Below, piece after piece: positions 44,499 through 54,830 of a stretch of DNA of 64,000 nt (the stretch's first letter is position 1; each line of letters opens with the position of its first letter). Below the pieces are notes generated by a model. The model was not told where the DNA came from. It was given only the letters and a program-made list of their open reading frames with translations, and made no database searches. This DNA is from Petunia secreta (Eukaryota > Streptophyta > Magnoliopsida > Solanales > Solanaceae), in assembly GCA_029990175.1 (NCBI GenBank), contig JARKIP010000022.1, positions 24,836,001-24,900,000 of the forward strand. The letters run 5' to 3'. The position numbers and the translations under genes are program-made.

Positions 44499-46060
44499 CA
44501 ATTAAAGAACCCGGGATCAGAGTCAAACAATGAAGCATCAGACTACCGAGTCCCGGAATTCATATCAAAGTTGGATGCACGGGAAGAGTACGCGCCAACC
44601 ATTGAAGCTTTAGAACCAGAGGAACTTTTCGATAACGTGCCTGAAAGAAAAGTATATTTGGGAGCAGAGTTAAACAAAGACTTACGCCAAGATATCTTGC
44701 ACTTCCTCAAAGAGCGACACACCACCTTTGCGTGGTCACATGCAGATATGAGAATCTCCCCGGAGATTATTTCTCATAAGTTGAACGTGGATCCGTACCA
44801 CCGCCCGGTAAAGCAAAAGAAGCGCCAACAAGGTGCATTCATGAACCAGATCATAAATGACGAAGTTGACCGCTTGCTCAAGATTGGCTCCGTCCGAGAA
44901 GTCAAGTATCCAGATTGGCTGGCCAACGTGGTCGTAGTGGCAAAGAAAAATGGCAAGTAGAGAGTCTGCATCGACTTCACTGACCTAAACAAAGCTTGCC
45001 CGAAAGATTCTTATCCACTACCTCAGATTGACCAACTGATCGATGCGACAGCCGGGCACGAAGTACTTACATTCCTTGACGCATATTCAGGCTATAACCA
45101 AATCTTGATGGATCCCGACGACCAGGAGAAAACTTCCTTCATTACTTGCCGAGGTACGTATTGCTATAAAGTAATGCCTTTTGGCCTTAAAAATGCAGGT
45201 GCGACTTACCAACGGTTAGTCAACCAGATGTTTCACAACCACATTGGCAAAACCATGGAGGTCTACATCGACGACATGCTGATCAAGTCCAAACGGGCGG
45301 AAGATCACTTAGCACATTTGAAGGAGGCCTTTCAAATCCTTGATCAATACAACATGAAACTCAACCCGGAGAAGTGCGCATTTGGAGTAGGTTCAGGGAA
45401 ATTTCTTGGTTTCATCGTTTCCCAGTGAGGGATCGAGGTAAACCCCGCCAAGATAAAAGCAATAGAAGCCATCCCCGACGTACTTCATAACAGAAAAGAT
45501 GTAATGCGGCTAACCGGGAGAGTAGCAGCGCTAAGGAGATTCATTTCTCGCTCATCTGATCGATGCAAAAGTTTCTTCGACGTGCTGAAACAGAACAAGG
45601 AGTTCGATTGGACCCCTGAATGTCAGCAAGCACTTAAGGATTTGAAGCGATACCTGTCAAATCCGCCTTTACTTTCAACGCCCCAAACAGGTGAACAACT
45701 ATTACTTTACCTGGCCGTGTCTGAGTCTGCATTAAGTGCAGTTCTGGTTCGAGAAGACAAAGGTAAGCAACTTCCAATTTATTACATTAGAAAATCCTTA
45801 CTAGATGCTGAAACTCACTATCAACCTTTGGAAAAATTAGCACTAGCCTTGGTAATCGCTGCCCGCAAATTAAGACCTTATTTTCAAAGTCACTCAATAG
45901 CTGTAGTTACTACCTTCCCCTTACGCAATATCTTGCACAAACCTGAATTCTCGGGCAGGTTAGTAAAATGGGCAGTAGAATTAGGTGAGTTTGATATATC
46001 TTATCAACCCCGGGTAGCCATAAAATCTCAGGCTCTAGCAGATTTATTGCAGATTTTAGT
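44499..46060 (+). pseudogene. Tat reverse transcriptase and first RNase H
   Basis: Downstream of the TAG at 44496-44498 the same frame continues (FISKLDAREEYAPTIEALEP, FAWSHADM). RT: WLANVVVVAKKNGK, then TAG (44958) in place of the Trp codon, VCIDFTDLNKACPKDSYPLP, FLDAYSGYNQI, MPFGLKNAGATYQR, catalytic YIDDMLIKSK (about 45270), LGFIVSQ and a TGA at 45426. The connection and RNase H follow: EFDWTPECQQALKDLKRYL, LLLYLAVSESALSAVLVRED, YYIRKSLLDAETHYQPLEKL. The frame shifts near 46050. C-to-T and G-to-A changes explain most stops. Confidence 0.9.
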
Positions 46061-46780
46061 GCTACTATGTACCCTGATGCTCAACGTGAGGCGGTTCTGT
46101 TCGCCGGATCGGAGTCGGGGATATGGACCTTACACACCGACGGGTCCTCGAGTGTAAAAGGGTCAGGATTAGGTTTAGTCCTCACCGCTCCCTCGGGGGA
46201 GACCATTAGACAGGCCATAAAATGTCCCTTTATTACAAATAATGAGGCCGAGTATGAGGCCGTAATTGCAGGATAAAAATTGGCTCGCGATTATGGAGCA
46301 GACAGAATTCACCTTAAGAGTGACTCTGCCCTGGTCGTCAATCAAATAACTGTAGGTTTCGTCGCAAGGGAGTCTCGTATGCAGAGGTATCTTGCCCGAG
46401 TCACTGGTTTGCTAGCATAATTCAACAATTGGGAAGCCACACAGATTCCACGAGAAGAGAATCACGAGGCTGATGCCTTGGCAAATTTAGGTTCAGTCGC
46501 AGAGATTGGAGCAGCAGGTTCAGTAGCCGTGGCTCATCTTCTATGTACAACAATCGATAAAGATGCAATGGAAGTCAACACAACCAGTCTGACTTGGGAT
46601 TGGAGGAATGAGATAATCAATTATATACTACATGGAACCCTACCATCAGACGTTAAGGCTGCTTGAAAACTGAGGATAAAAGCTGCCAGGTATACAATTA
46701 TAGATGGTATCCTCTATCGTAAGACTTTTGCAGGCCCACTCGCCAAGTGTCTAGGTCCCAGCCAAACTGAGTATGTGATG
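46060..46780 (+). pseudogene. Tat second (archaeal-type) RNase H
   Basis: After the frameshift: WTLHTDGSSSVKGSGLGLVL (first catalytic D in TDGSS), ITNNEAEYEAVIAG (catalytic E), a TAA at 46274, then HLKSDSALVVNQI (second D), a TAA at 46418 and REENHEADALANLGS (last D). A second RNase H of this type between the first RNase H and integrase is the mark of the Tat lineage. About 46500-46780 is the linker to integrase, with a TGA at 46664. Confidence 0.88.
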
Positions 46781-47836
46781 AGGGAAGTTCACGAGGGTTG
46801 CTGGGGAAATCACTTGGGAGGAAAGGCGCTCGCACGAAAGCTTATATGAGCAGGCTATTATTGGGACAAAATGGAAAAAGATACTAACGAATTTGTCAAA
46901 AAATATGACAAGTGCCAAAGGTTTGCACATCTCCTCCATCAACCAGCAGAACCCTTGCACTCAATCATCTCCCCGTGGCCGTTTATGAAATGGGGAATGG
47001 ATATCGTTGGGCCACTACCCACTGCACCTAGAGGGGTACGTTTCTTGTTAATCATTACTGATTATTTTACAAAGTGGGTTGAAGCTGCAGCATATTCAAA
47101 GATACGTCAAACGGAAGTAATTGATTTCCTTTGGCGTTATGTCATTTGTCGCTTCGGAGCACCCAAAGAGATTGTCATGGATAATGGTCCTCAATTCGTT
47201 GGTCAGAGGGTCACAAAGTTCCTTGAGGATCTGCATATTAAAAGGATCACTTCTTCCCCATATCACCCAGTGGCAAACGGGCAGGCAGAATCGACCAACA
47301 AGATAATAGTGGATTCACTCAAAAAACGTCTCGAGCAGGCCAAAGGGTGCTGGGTGGAGGAACTCCTTGGGGTTCTTTGGGCATATAGAACAACCACAAA
47401 AATGAGCACCGGGGAGACGCCCTATTCCTTAGTGTATGGTTCTGATGCATTGATTCCAGTCGAAATCGGCGAGCCAAGTCTACGATATGCTCATGCAACT
47501 GAAGAATCTAATTCAGTCAACCTCTCCGAGGAATTGGATTTTCTAGAGGAACGCAGAGAATTAGCACTTATACGAGTAGTAGCTTAGAAAGAAAGGATAG
47601 AGCAATATTATAATCGGGGACTGAGGCTGCGTAACTTTGAAGTCGGGGACTTTGTATTGCGTAGAGCCTCCCAGAATACGCAAGAAGCAAACGTCGGCAA
47701 ACTTGGTCCAAACTGGGAAGGTCCCTACAAGGTGGTTGCATCCGTTGGTAAGGGTTCATATCGTTTGGCACGACCAGATGGATCGCTTCTACCTAGCAGT
47801 TGGAACGTGACTCACCTAAAGAGATACTACTTCTAA
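46780..47836 (+). pseudogene. Tat integrase
   Basis: N-terminal zinc region near 46785-46930: HEGCWGNHLGG, TGA at 46847 in place of Trp, AGYYWDKM, then KYDKCQRF with the first Cys replaced. Catalytic core in a 238-codon open stretch at 46871-47587: first D in WGMDIVGPLP, second in IVMDNGPQFVG, E in NGQAESTNKII. A TAG at 47585 precedes QYYNRGLRLRNFEVGDFVLR and KLGPNWEGPYKVV, the GPF/Y-type C-terminus, ending WNVTHLKRYYF and TAA near 47836. No chromodomain, as expected for Tat. Confidence 0.9.
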
Positions 47837-47956
47837 GTAGTACATGGGTTAGTGTTTCTATCCATTCTCTGTTACTTACTTGCTATTGTTTTCTCTTAAG
47901 ATTATTCTGTTTTCTTATCTTTGTCTAAATGGTACTAACGGTCTTCAAAAGGCCAG

Positions 47957-48030
47957 ATCCGTTTAGCTCAACTGGTAGAGCTCGAAGTCCTCGTGCTTCG
48001 CGGCTGTGGGTTCAAATCCCACAACGGACA
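47957..48030 (+). tRNA. tRNA-like cloverleaf inside the Tat element
   Basis: About 120 bp after pol the sequence folds as a tRNA. Acceptor stem ATCCGTT / AACGGAC (6 of 7 pairs). D stem GCTC / GAGC with loop AACTGGTA. Anticodon stem CGAAG / CTTCG with an 8-base loop. A 5-base variable region. T stem GTGGG / CCCAC with loop TTCAAAT. The A box (TAGCTCAACTGG) and B box (GGTTCAAATCC) match the internal Pol III promoter consensus, and a short T run follows at 48039-48042. The loop is one base too long, so I cannot name the anticodon. It may be a tRNA pseudogene, a SINE head, or a retained part of the element. Confidence 0.55.
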
Positions 48031-48115
48031 CACTCCTCTTTTGGTTATATGTGTTCTCTGATTCAGCATTTCACCCATTGTCTTTTTATGTCTGAAATTA
48101 CGAAATTTCAACATA

Positions 48116-48136
48116 AAAACAGGGGGGAGGCGAGGG
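48116..48136 (+). promoter_or_regulatory. Internal purine tract in Tat element
   Basis: AAAACAGGGGGGAGGCGAGGG lies between pol and the antisense gene and looks like a strong polypurine tract. The tract next to the 3' LTR (GCGGGGAC, about 52352-52359) is weaker. It could be an extra plus-strand primer, inferred only from base composition. Confidence 0.45.
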
Positions 48137-48817
48137 CCCCAGTAGGCCAAAGTCCCGGCTAACATGAGTGATCTTCGAGCAGAGCAAGGTCATGATCATT
48201 CGCCAAGTCCACGATTAAGCAGAATCAAGTAAGTTCAATAGAACTATTTTACTTGTGCTACGTTATTTTTTCATTTTGCGGCCAGTATTCGCCCAAATTC
48301 TACGACCAAACAATCTTGTGTTTTGGTCATTGGGTTACCTATTCTTTTCAATAGAAATAGCAGGGTAAAACCTCAACCTTAACAGAATTTTTCTGTGAAA
48401 ACTTTCAATCGTCAAAAATGATAAGCAAAATTTGTCGCAAGGCCATCTTATACGGCCAGATTTCAGTCAACCTAAAACGGCCTGGTTTCGTCCAGCCCAG
48501 AAGGCCTGATTTTATTCATCTTAACTAAGGGCAACTTAACTTGGTTATGATCAAATTTTATTTCAAACATCTGCGCAGATTAACACCAAGAAGGGAACTC
48601 AGACACTAGGATTTGAAACATAATTCTGACTTCTGAAAACCTCATTAAACAACAAACAACAAATATTAACATCATTCATATGAGCAAGACTTGAGATCAA
48701 AAATGGTCATCAAGTCTCGCCAGTCAGACAAAAGACAGTCAAAATATACATTCACAAGTTAACAATATCCAAAGTTAACAACATCCGGTAAAATCATGAG
48801 AAGGACTAGATAAGGCG
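48137..48817. other. Tat spacer between pol and antisense gene
   Basis: No open frame. A motif ACGGCC(A/T)G(A/G)TTT-like recurs near 48450-48515. It is probably the antisense gene's 3' untranslated and terminator region, read from the right. Confidence 0.4.
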
Positions 48818-51797
48818 TTAGTCATCATTTTGGCCAGGTTCTCGACCTGATGCACTAGCTCCATCAGTCGGATCCCCACCCAAATCTTCATCTTCATTAT
48901 CCTCACTGCCTTCATCATCCTCTTCATCATCATCATCATCGTCGGCTCCTACGTCCATGCCCAAGGCCTGCTTGACATCGATGATAGTCGCTATGGTCTG
49001 ATCGAGGACTAAGTCGACATCAACTTGGCCACGCTGCATCTGAATGAGCAACTTCTTCTTGGCCTCAAGAGCTTCCAGCTTGGAGTCGATTGTATAACGA
49101 TCCCTCAGATTCGCCAATTCCATCGTCAACAGCTCTTGGATCTTCGCAGATTCCTCAACCCGATTCTTGGCTTCTTGCAGTTCTCCTCGAGCAGCCTGAG
49201 ATTCAACTTCAGCTTTGTTCATATTTCTCAGCATCAGGTCAGAAGCATTATGGATGCCCTCCAAAGTGGCTTCTTTCACATTAAGCTCATGGGCGAGTTG
49301 AGAAATCTGGCTACCTTGTTCATTCATCTTGGCTTTCAGGTCCTCAAAGGATAGTGCAAACCTTTCTTTCTCATCCAAAAGCCGGTCCCTCTCCTCGAGG
49401 AGGGCGTTTATCTTGTCATTAGCCTCAGTGTTGGATTTCTCCAACCTGTCTATCTTATCCTCAAAGAAGCCACGCCTCCCCTCCAGGACCCGCTTCTCCC
49501 CGATCAGAGCCTGTTCCTCCTCCTCTAAGGCCTGCTTGTCCTGAAGAGCCTTCAAAAGGTCTTTCTTCAAGCCAAGGACTTGTTCCTGATTGTTCAGCCT
49601 AGAGCGGAAAATGATCTTGGCTGCCATCATACTTGCCTGGCAACAAGTGAAAATACGCAGGTAATCAGAACTAAGGTCTTAATAAAAAATAAAGGAGTAA
49701 AGAGAGAAACATTACCCGAGCAGTATCTTCAGCGATCGCGTAAGCTAGCTGCTCGTCGCTCATACTGCGCATGATCCACTCCTCGCGAGGACCGATCAGG
49801 TTGGACATCACTTTAACCAAGTGGCCAGGCTTCGTCAGAAAATCTGTGTCCGGGGGAATGGTGAAGTCACACTCCCTCATACACGGCCTGGGCTCCCTCG
49901 CTTGTTCAGAAGGGTATTGGGGACCAAATTTGTGACGAATACCCTTAACGGAGTACGCCCCAATCCTTCCTCCTAGGGATACCCTCCTGGTAAGCTTTGT
50001 GCGAGAGACCTCAACGTCACCTGTCTCATCAGGGTCCAGAGTGTCGCACTCTTGCAGATAAACTGGTGCCACCTCATCACCAGCCAAGTTCATCATATCC
50101 TTGTAGTGAAAGACCTGAGGTTCAGCCTCCCCCTCAGTCTTCCTCCGCTCATCGACCTTTTCACCCTTCTCCTCATCCTCTTCTCTCATCGGCTCTTTGC
50201 CAGGTCGCCTGTGGCTGACTTGTTCAGGCTCATCCTGTTGACCACCAACCCGTTCAGGCTCGTCCGGCTTTGGGTCCTCGGGGAAGAAGGCAAAACTTTC
50301 ATGCATTCTTTCTTCCCCTACTTCTCCAGCTTTATCTCCTTCACCACCAACTCGGGGACTCTCCTCGAAAGCGTAAGAAGAAGTCTCTACTTCTTTCCTC
50401 TTGTCACCCCGAAGAGACGCCCTCTTCCTCTGAGTCAGGCTCACATCGGGAGCCTCTGAATCTGAAATATCAATTGTCATAGGCTCAGCAGATTCAGGGG
50501 CAGCCGCCGAACTTTTAACACTCTCTCGCCCAGCCTTGGGCGTATCAGCAGCAGCAACATCGGTTTCAACTGTTTTTTCAGAGGGTTGAGGAGTCTTACG
50601 GGCTGTCCTTGTTTTCTTTTTGGTTTACTCTTTTCAGAGTCAGACTTCTTTCTCTTTAAACTCGCAAGGACCTCCTCACCACCCTCCCTGGCCTTGATAG
50701 CTGCAGCAGTTTGAAGAATGGGAGCTGCCTTCTCATTGATCTCAGCCACGGGGTCAACGGCCACCTCCACAGGAGGAGGAGCAGGAAAATAACTACCACC
50801 AGCGCCTACACCTAAGAGTAAAATCATATTAATACCATGGTGAGTTCTGCATAAACTAGCAGGAATTTGGATAATCAGCTTACCATGGGTGCTAGGGTTC
50901 GATAAACTTTTTAAAGAAGCATAGTGAGGCCACTGCCTCTGCTCGTGAGTGAACTCTGCCAAAATAGGTTCAACCCAAGCGGACAATTCCTCCTCGGAAA
51001 TCAGACCGTCGTAAGGAATCTTGTCAGCTAACCAATAAAGAGTGAAAATTAGAAGGTGCAAATACGTAATTCAGGGAGTATTCAATACAAAGACTCGAGG
51101 ACTTACGAGTTTTGTTCCACACCTCGCGGAGATTAGTTTTGCTGCCACGTGTGAGGAGTTTGGACTGCACATAAACATACCTATGCATCCAACCCCTATC
51201 CCCTGTATCTTCAGATTTGCTCACTAAAGCTTTTCTTCCTCTCATACTGGCGTTAATATATCCGTCTCTCGCAACCTGAAGGCTATACAAAGAGACGAAA
51301 TGCTTAAATTCAAAGTCCTGCCCAGTCTCATCGGCAAACCATTGTAGCAGGGAAATGATTCTATAAATGCTCGGACACAGCTGCCCCGGGCAGATAAGAT
51401 AGTATTTACAAATATCCTCTATAACATGATGCAACGGGAGCGTACAGCCTATCGTGAATGGATACGTGGATATGGCTGTCCACCCAGTTCTCGCAGAAGT
51501 AATATTCTCCGTTGGATAAGGGCAAGAAACTGTAACATCATCGTCCCAGCCACAATCTGCCTTAACCCTAGGCAAAAGGTCAGGAGTAATTGAACTCTTA
51601 AACCGGCTTGAAGGCCACGACCTTATATTGCCATAGTGATTCAACGAGCTGATTGAACAATCATTTTCAAGGCTTACCCAAATTTTCGGAATCACATCAG
51701 CAACCGAAGTTGGGGAACTCGTGGATTGACCACCTGCTGCTGAAGAACTACTAGCCACAGCATCCATATTCAAACTTCTCTTGGCTTTTGGAGACAT
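48818..51797 (-). CDS. Antisense four-exon gene of the Tat element (one frameshift)
   Basis: Starts MSPKAKRSLN at 51797. Proposed exons: 51797-51107, 51027-50884, 50811-49716, 49636-48818. Introns are 79, 72 and 79 bp, all GT-AG (donors GTAAGT, GTAAGC, GTAATG), with matching phases at each joint. Total exon length is 2750, one short of a multiple of three, which fits the single frameshift I see in the A-rich stretch near 50610. The product would be about 916 residues. The N-terminal domain (GWTAISTYPFTIGCTLPLHH, ICPGQLCPSIYRIISLLQWF) resembles the plant 'putative gypsy-type transposon' family. The middle is Pro/Glu/Lys-rich. Exon 4 is a long coiled coil ending in an acidic D/E tail. Function unknown. 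Antisense ORFs are known in Retand/Tat elements. Confidence 0.75.
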
Positions 51798-51920
51798 TTG
51801 GACTAGAAGATTGGAAGAATAATTTTTTGCGTTTTGGCGATTTTTGGAAAGGTGTTTTGAAGCTTTGAAGGTTTGGATGAAATTTGGAATGAAGTAAAAA
51901 GGTTTCAAGCTGGTAGAAAT

Positions 51921-51931
51921 CATATTTATAG
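51921..51931 (-). promoter_or_regulatory. TATA box of the antisense gene
   Basis: Minus strand CTATAAATATG, 125 bases upstream of the ATG at 51797, a normal distance for a plant promoter with a short leader. It lies inside the element, outside the 3' LTR, so the gene seems to have its own promoter. Confidence 0.6.
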
Positions 51932-51971
51932 GGTTCGCAAAACCCGACCCGCTCCTACACGTGGCAAGCAT

Positions 51972-52363
51972 CCGCGCAAGAGGTAAATCCAGCCGTTAAA
52001 AAAAATATATATATATAATAAAAATCGAAATGACGGTTTTCGCTTTGGGACGTGCAAGACGTGAGTAGGTGCAGTTCAATCATCACTCCTGCAGTCTCGG
52101 AACACGCGACAGTCACTTTTTCAGTAAAAAGTGGAGCGGAATTGACAACTTGCACGTTTTGTCTTTAGCGGAGCATTTAATGCTTATACTGATAAAATGT
52201 CAATCAATCAAAAACCTTTGAGGAATTCAACGGGCAGCATCCAAATATGAATACAAGGACTCAAATGTGTTACTTGAGAAAAATTCCAAAGAGTTCTTTC
52301 CCGCTCAAAATTCATTTTCCACTCCTCGACCAAATTCTCTGCCCGAGTAGTGCGGGGACTATC
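51972..52363. other. Tat 3' untranslated region and polypurine tract
   Basis: AT-rich spacer between the antisense promoter and the 3' LTR with no gene. GTGCGGGGACTATC just before 52364 is the likely polypurine tract for plus-strand priming. Confidence 0.5.
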
Positions 52364-53022
52364 TGTATTGGGTTAAATCCATCGTCACCAATGTTGGTGA
52401 CTAAGCATCCACATAGGACGACGTATAGACGACACGTGGCTACGAATGGGCATAAAGGCAACGGATAGAATCGAAGATGGACAACTATAACGGACAGATG
52501 AATAGTCACCACGGCCGGGATAGTCGCAACTCGTCATCAAGCCAATTCAAAATAGAAGTCTTATCCTTAAGCAACGTAACTGCTCGATTAAGGAGTTATA
52601 ACTGCTCGTGAAACGGACGCTTAGTTATCTATATATTGTAATTTAAGTCACAAGCATTGTATCTAATTCTTCTCTGAACATACATCTGTATTCCAACTAC
52701 CAATTAATATCCGATTCTTTACTTTTTGTCGATATTTACTATTATTACTCATAATCGAGTGATCTCATTTATTATTCTGCTGCTTAAATATCATAAAGAG
52801 TACGAGGAAGAAAGTTTGATCAAGTCTATACGGCCTGAACACGGTTCCTTTCAATTAAATCTTCATTTATTATATCGCATTAATTGTGTCTTTATTTCTT
52901 TAAATTTACCGTAATCATTTACTTCTTTTCACACTAGGCATTTAATCTTGATTATTGATCGTGACTCCGCTTTATAAATTTAATTGTGACTTAACCTAAT
53001 AAAACGAAATTACGGTTAAAAA
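52364..53022 (+). repeat. Tat 3' LTR
   Basis: 659 bp. Starts TGTATTGGG and ends GGTTAAAAA; the usual terminal CA has become AA, as the 5' LTR ends GGTTAAACA. Directly followed by TSD CACAT. Confidence 0.92.
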
Positions 53023-53134
53023 CACATATATTTCAAGTATCAACTCTGAATAAACAAAAGAGCCTAAGAAGTAGACCCCCCGCGATAGCTATGAATGAAA
53101 GAAACATACATGAAATTCCAATGTGGTCAAATTC

Positions 53135-53159
53135 AAAAAAAAAAAAAAAAAAAAAAAAA
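53135..53159 (+). repeat. Poly(A) run of 25
   Basis: A run of 25 A with no variant base. Nothing upstream looks like a retroposed gene, SINE or LINE end. Simple repeat. Confidence 0.9.
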
Positions 53160-53600
53160 GGAGAACCGCCTACCTCGAACAAAAACACGCAGAAAATACT
53201 CCAAAATTGCCTTGCCTCACCGAATCTCCTCTCTACAGCTTTTCTCTAGTCAAAATAATGAATAGAATAATGAATTCTTACTATACGATCAATTTCTCAA
53301 AATTCAAAATCTAAAAGGGCGAAAATACCCAACCCCCTCCGGCGCACATATGATCAAAAGCCCAAAGCCAAACAAAAACCGACTTACCCAATGTCCTACA
53401 AGCTCGAAGCTAGATATGATTAAATTATAAATTGGTGTTAGATTGGTTAGCCAACTGTTCATAAGTCTCAACCACAAACTCAGATTTCAAATTCACCATC
53501 CAAATCAATTTATCCATTAATTATAAATCCCAAATATGCAAGTGTGGGTTCCAAATACTCGTTTATGAGGAGCCAATTAGAGCACGTTTACCCAAAATGG
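53160..53600 (-). other. Unassigned region next to old chromovirus
   Basis: No domain. By position it is the 3' end (3' untranslated region or LTR) of the minus-strand chromovirus to the right. I could not find LTR ends or a polypurine tract. Confidence 0.35.
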
Positions 53601-54830
53601 TGTATTAAAATCATATACGTGGGCCGTCAAACAAGTGTGGGTACCGATCTCACATATCCGTCTCAAACTGTCATGTGACCTCCTCATTAAAATGGTTCTG
53701 CCATTGCATTTTGACAAAAGAAATGTCCTTAGTGCGCAATCAACGAACTTGTCTATCCATAATAGCCACTAGTCCACTTCATAAGCCAGAGTCTTTTCAA
53801 CATCTACAGCCTCTACCTATAACATGTGTTGGGTCATGAATATACTTCTGGAGCATGAAAATATGAAATACAGCCGCTAGCCCAACTGGTAAAGCGAGCT
53901 GGTATGCCACCTCCCCAATGCTCTCCAAAATATCAAAAGGCCAATGAAACGTGGGTTGAACTTACACTTCTTACCAAAATGTAAACACCCTTAATGAGAT
54001 AAACTTGCAAGAAAGCTGCTCTCCCACCATGAACTCTAAATCTCGACTCCTCTTGTTAGCATAAGACTTTTGCAGACTCTGAGTTGTCTAAAGTCTTTCT
54101 CTATTAACCTTAACCTTTTCCATAGCTTGCTGAACAATGTCTGGACCCAAAAGGCTAGATTCACTAGGCTCAAACCACCCAATAGGGTAACGAAACCTCC
54201 CTCACATAATACCCCTAAAAGTGCAATCTAAATATTAGCCTAAAAAATAATGTTATAAGTGAATTCCGAAAAAATAAAGAAATCATCACAATGAACTCTA
54301 AAGCCTACAAAAAAAGCTCTAAGCATATCATCGAGCATCTGAATATTACTCTTAGACTGACCATCACTTTGAGGATGGAAAGCGGTACTAAGATCCAGCG
54401 GACTACTCAAACAAAACAAATATATGTAAACTATGGTCTTTTATCAGAGACAATAAAAAGGTATACCATACATCCTAATAACCTTCTTGGCATAAATCCA
54501 AGCAAGCTTATCTGTAGAATAGGTAGACTGGACCGGTATAAAGTGTGCAGATTTTGTGAGTCTATCAACTATCACCTATATAGAATCTGAATTATTCAAC
54601 GTAGTTGGCAGTCCAACCACAAAGTCGATAGAGATCCTCGCATACTTCCACTTAGGAAGGGGCATAGCCTGATTGAACCAACCAATTTTCAATGTTCACA
54701 TTTGGCCTGTTGATACTTAAAACACTTTAAAACAAAATACACCAAATCATACTTCACACTACGCCGCCGATAACCATCCTTCAAATCATGATACATCTTT
54801 ATAACTCAAGATGAATAGACTATCAAGAGA
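53600..54830 (-). pseudogene. Old chromovirus integrase and chromodomain
   Basis: Minus strand. The core end STAFHPQSDGQSKSNIQMLD is near 54400, with DMLRAF after it. FNPRFIGL (GPF/Y region) is near 53960 and HIFMLQKYIHDPTHVI near 53870-53820. A chromodomain remnant VAIMDRQVR, stop, LRTKDISFVKMQWQNHFNEE, DRYPHLF lies at about 53780-53635. All are broken by many stops. It is much more decayed than Tekay-1, so an old insertion. Confidence 0.75.

Larger units (their letters stand above)
41448..53022 (+). mobile_element. Tat-lineage Ty3/Gypsy element with antisense gene
   Basis: Complete insertion of 11575 bp with equal 659-bp LTRs and TSD CACAT (41443-41447 and 53023-53027). The order is LTR, primer site, gag-pro, RT, RNase H, second RNase H, integrase, tRNA-like cloverleaf, purine tract, an antisense multi-exon gene, 3' LTR. 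The duplicated RNase H and the style of gag, protease and integrase place it in the Tat lineage. An antisense ORF near the 3' end is known in Retand-type members. LTRs differ at about 12 of 659 sites by eye. Gag-pro is fully open, pol carries about eight breaks, and the antisense gene one. Confidence 0.92.

Noticed and set aside
50812..50883. Reading through intron 2 of the antisense gene without splicing
   Set aside because: The 72-bp segment is open in frame, so retention is possible, but the GTAAGC donor and the T-rich, TTAG-ending acceptor favour an intron. I kept it as an intron with this caveat.
53875..53905. AGCCCAACTGGTAAAGC, similar to a Pol III A box
   Set aside because: No B box or arms nearby. 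It lies in the minus-strand integrase C-terminal region of the old chromovirus.
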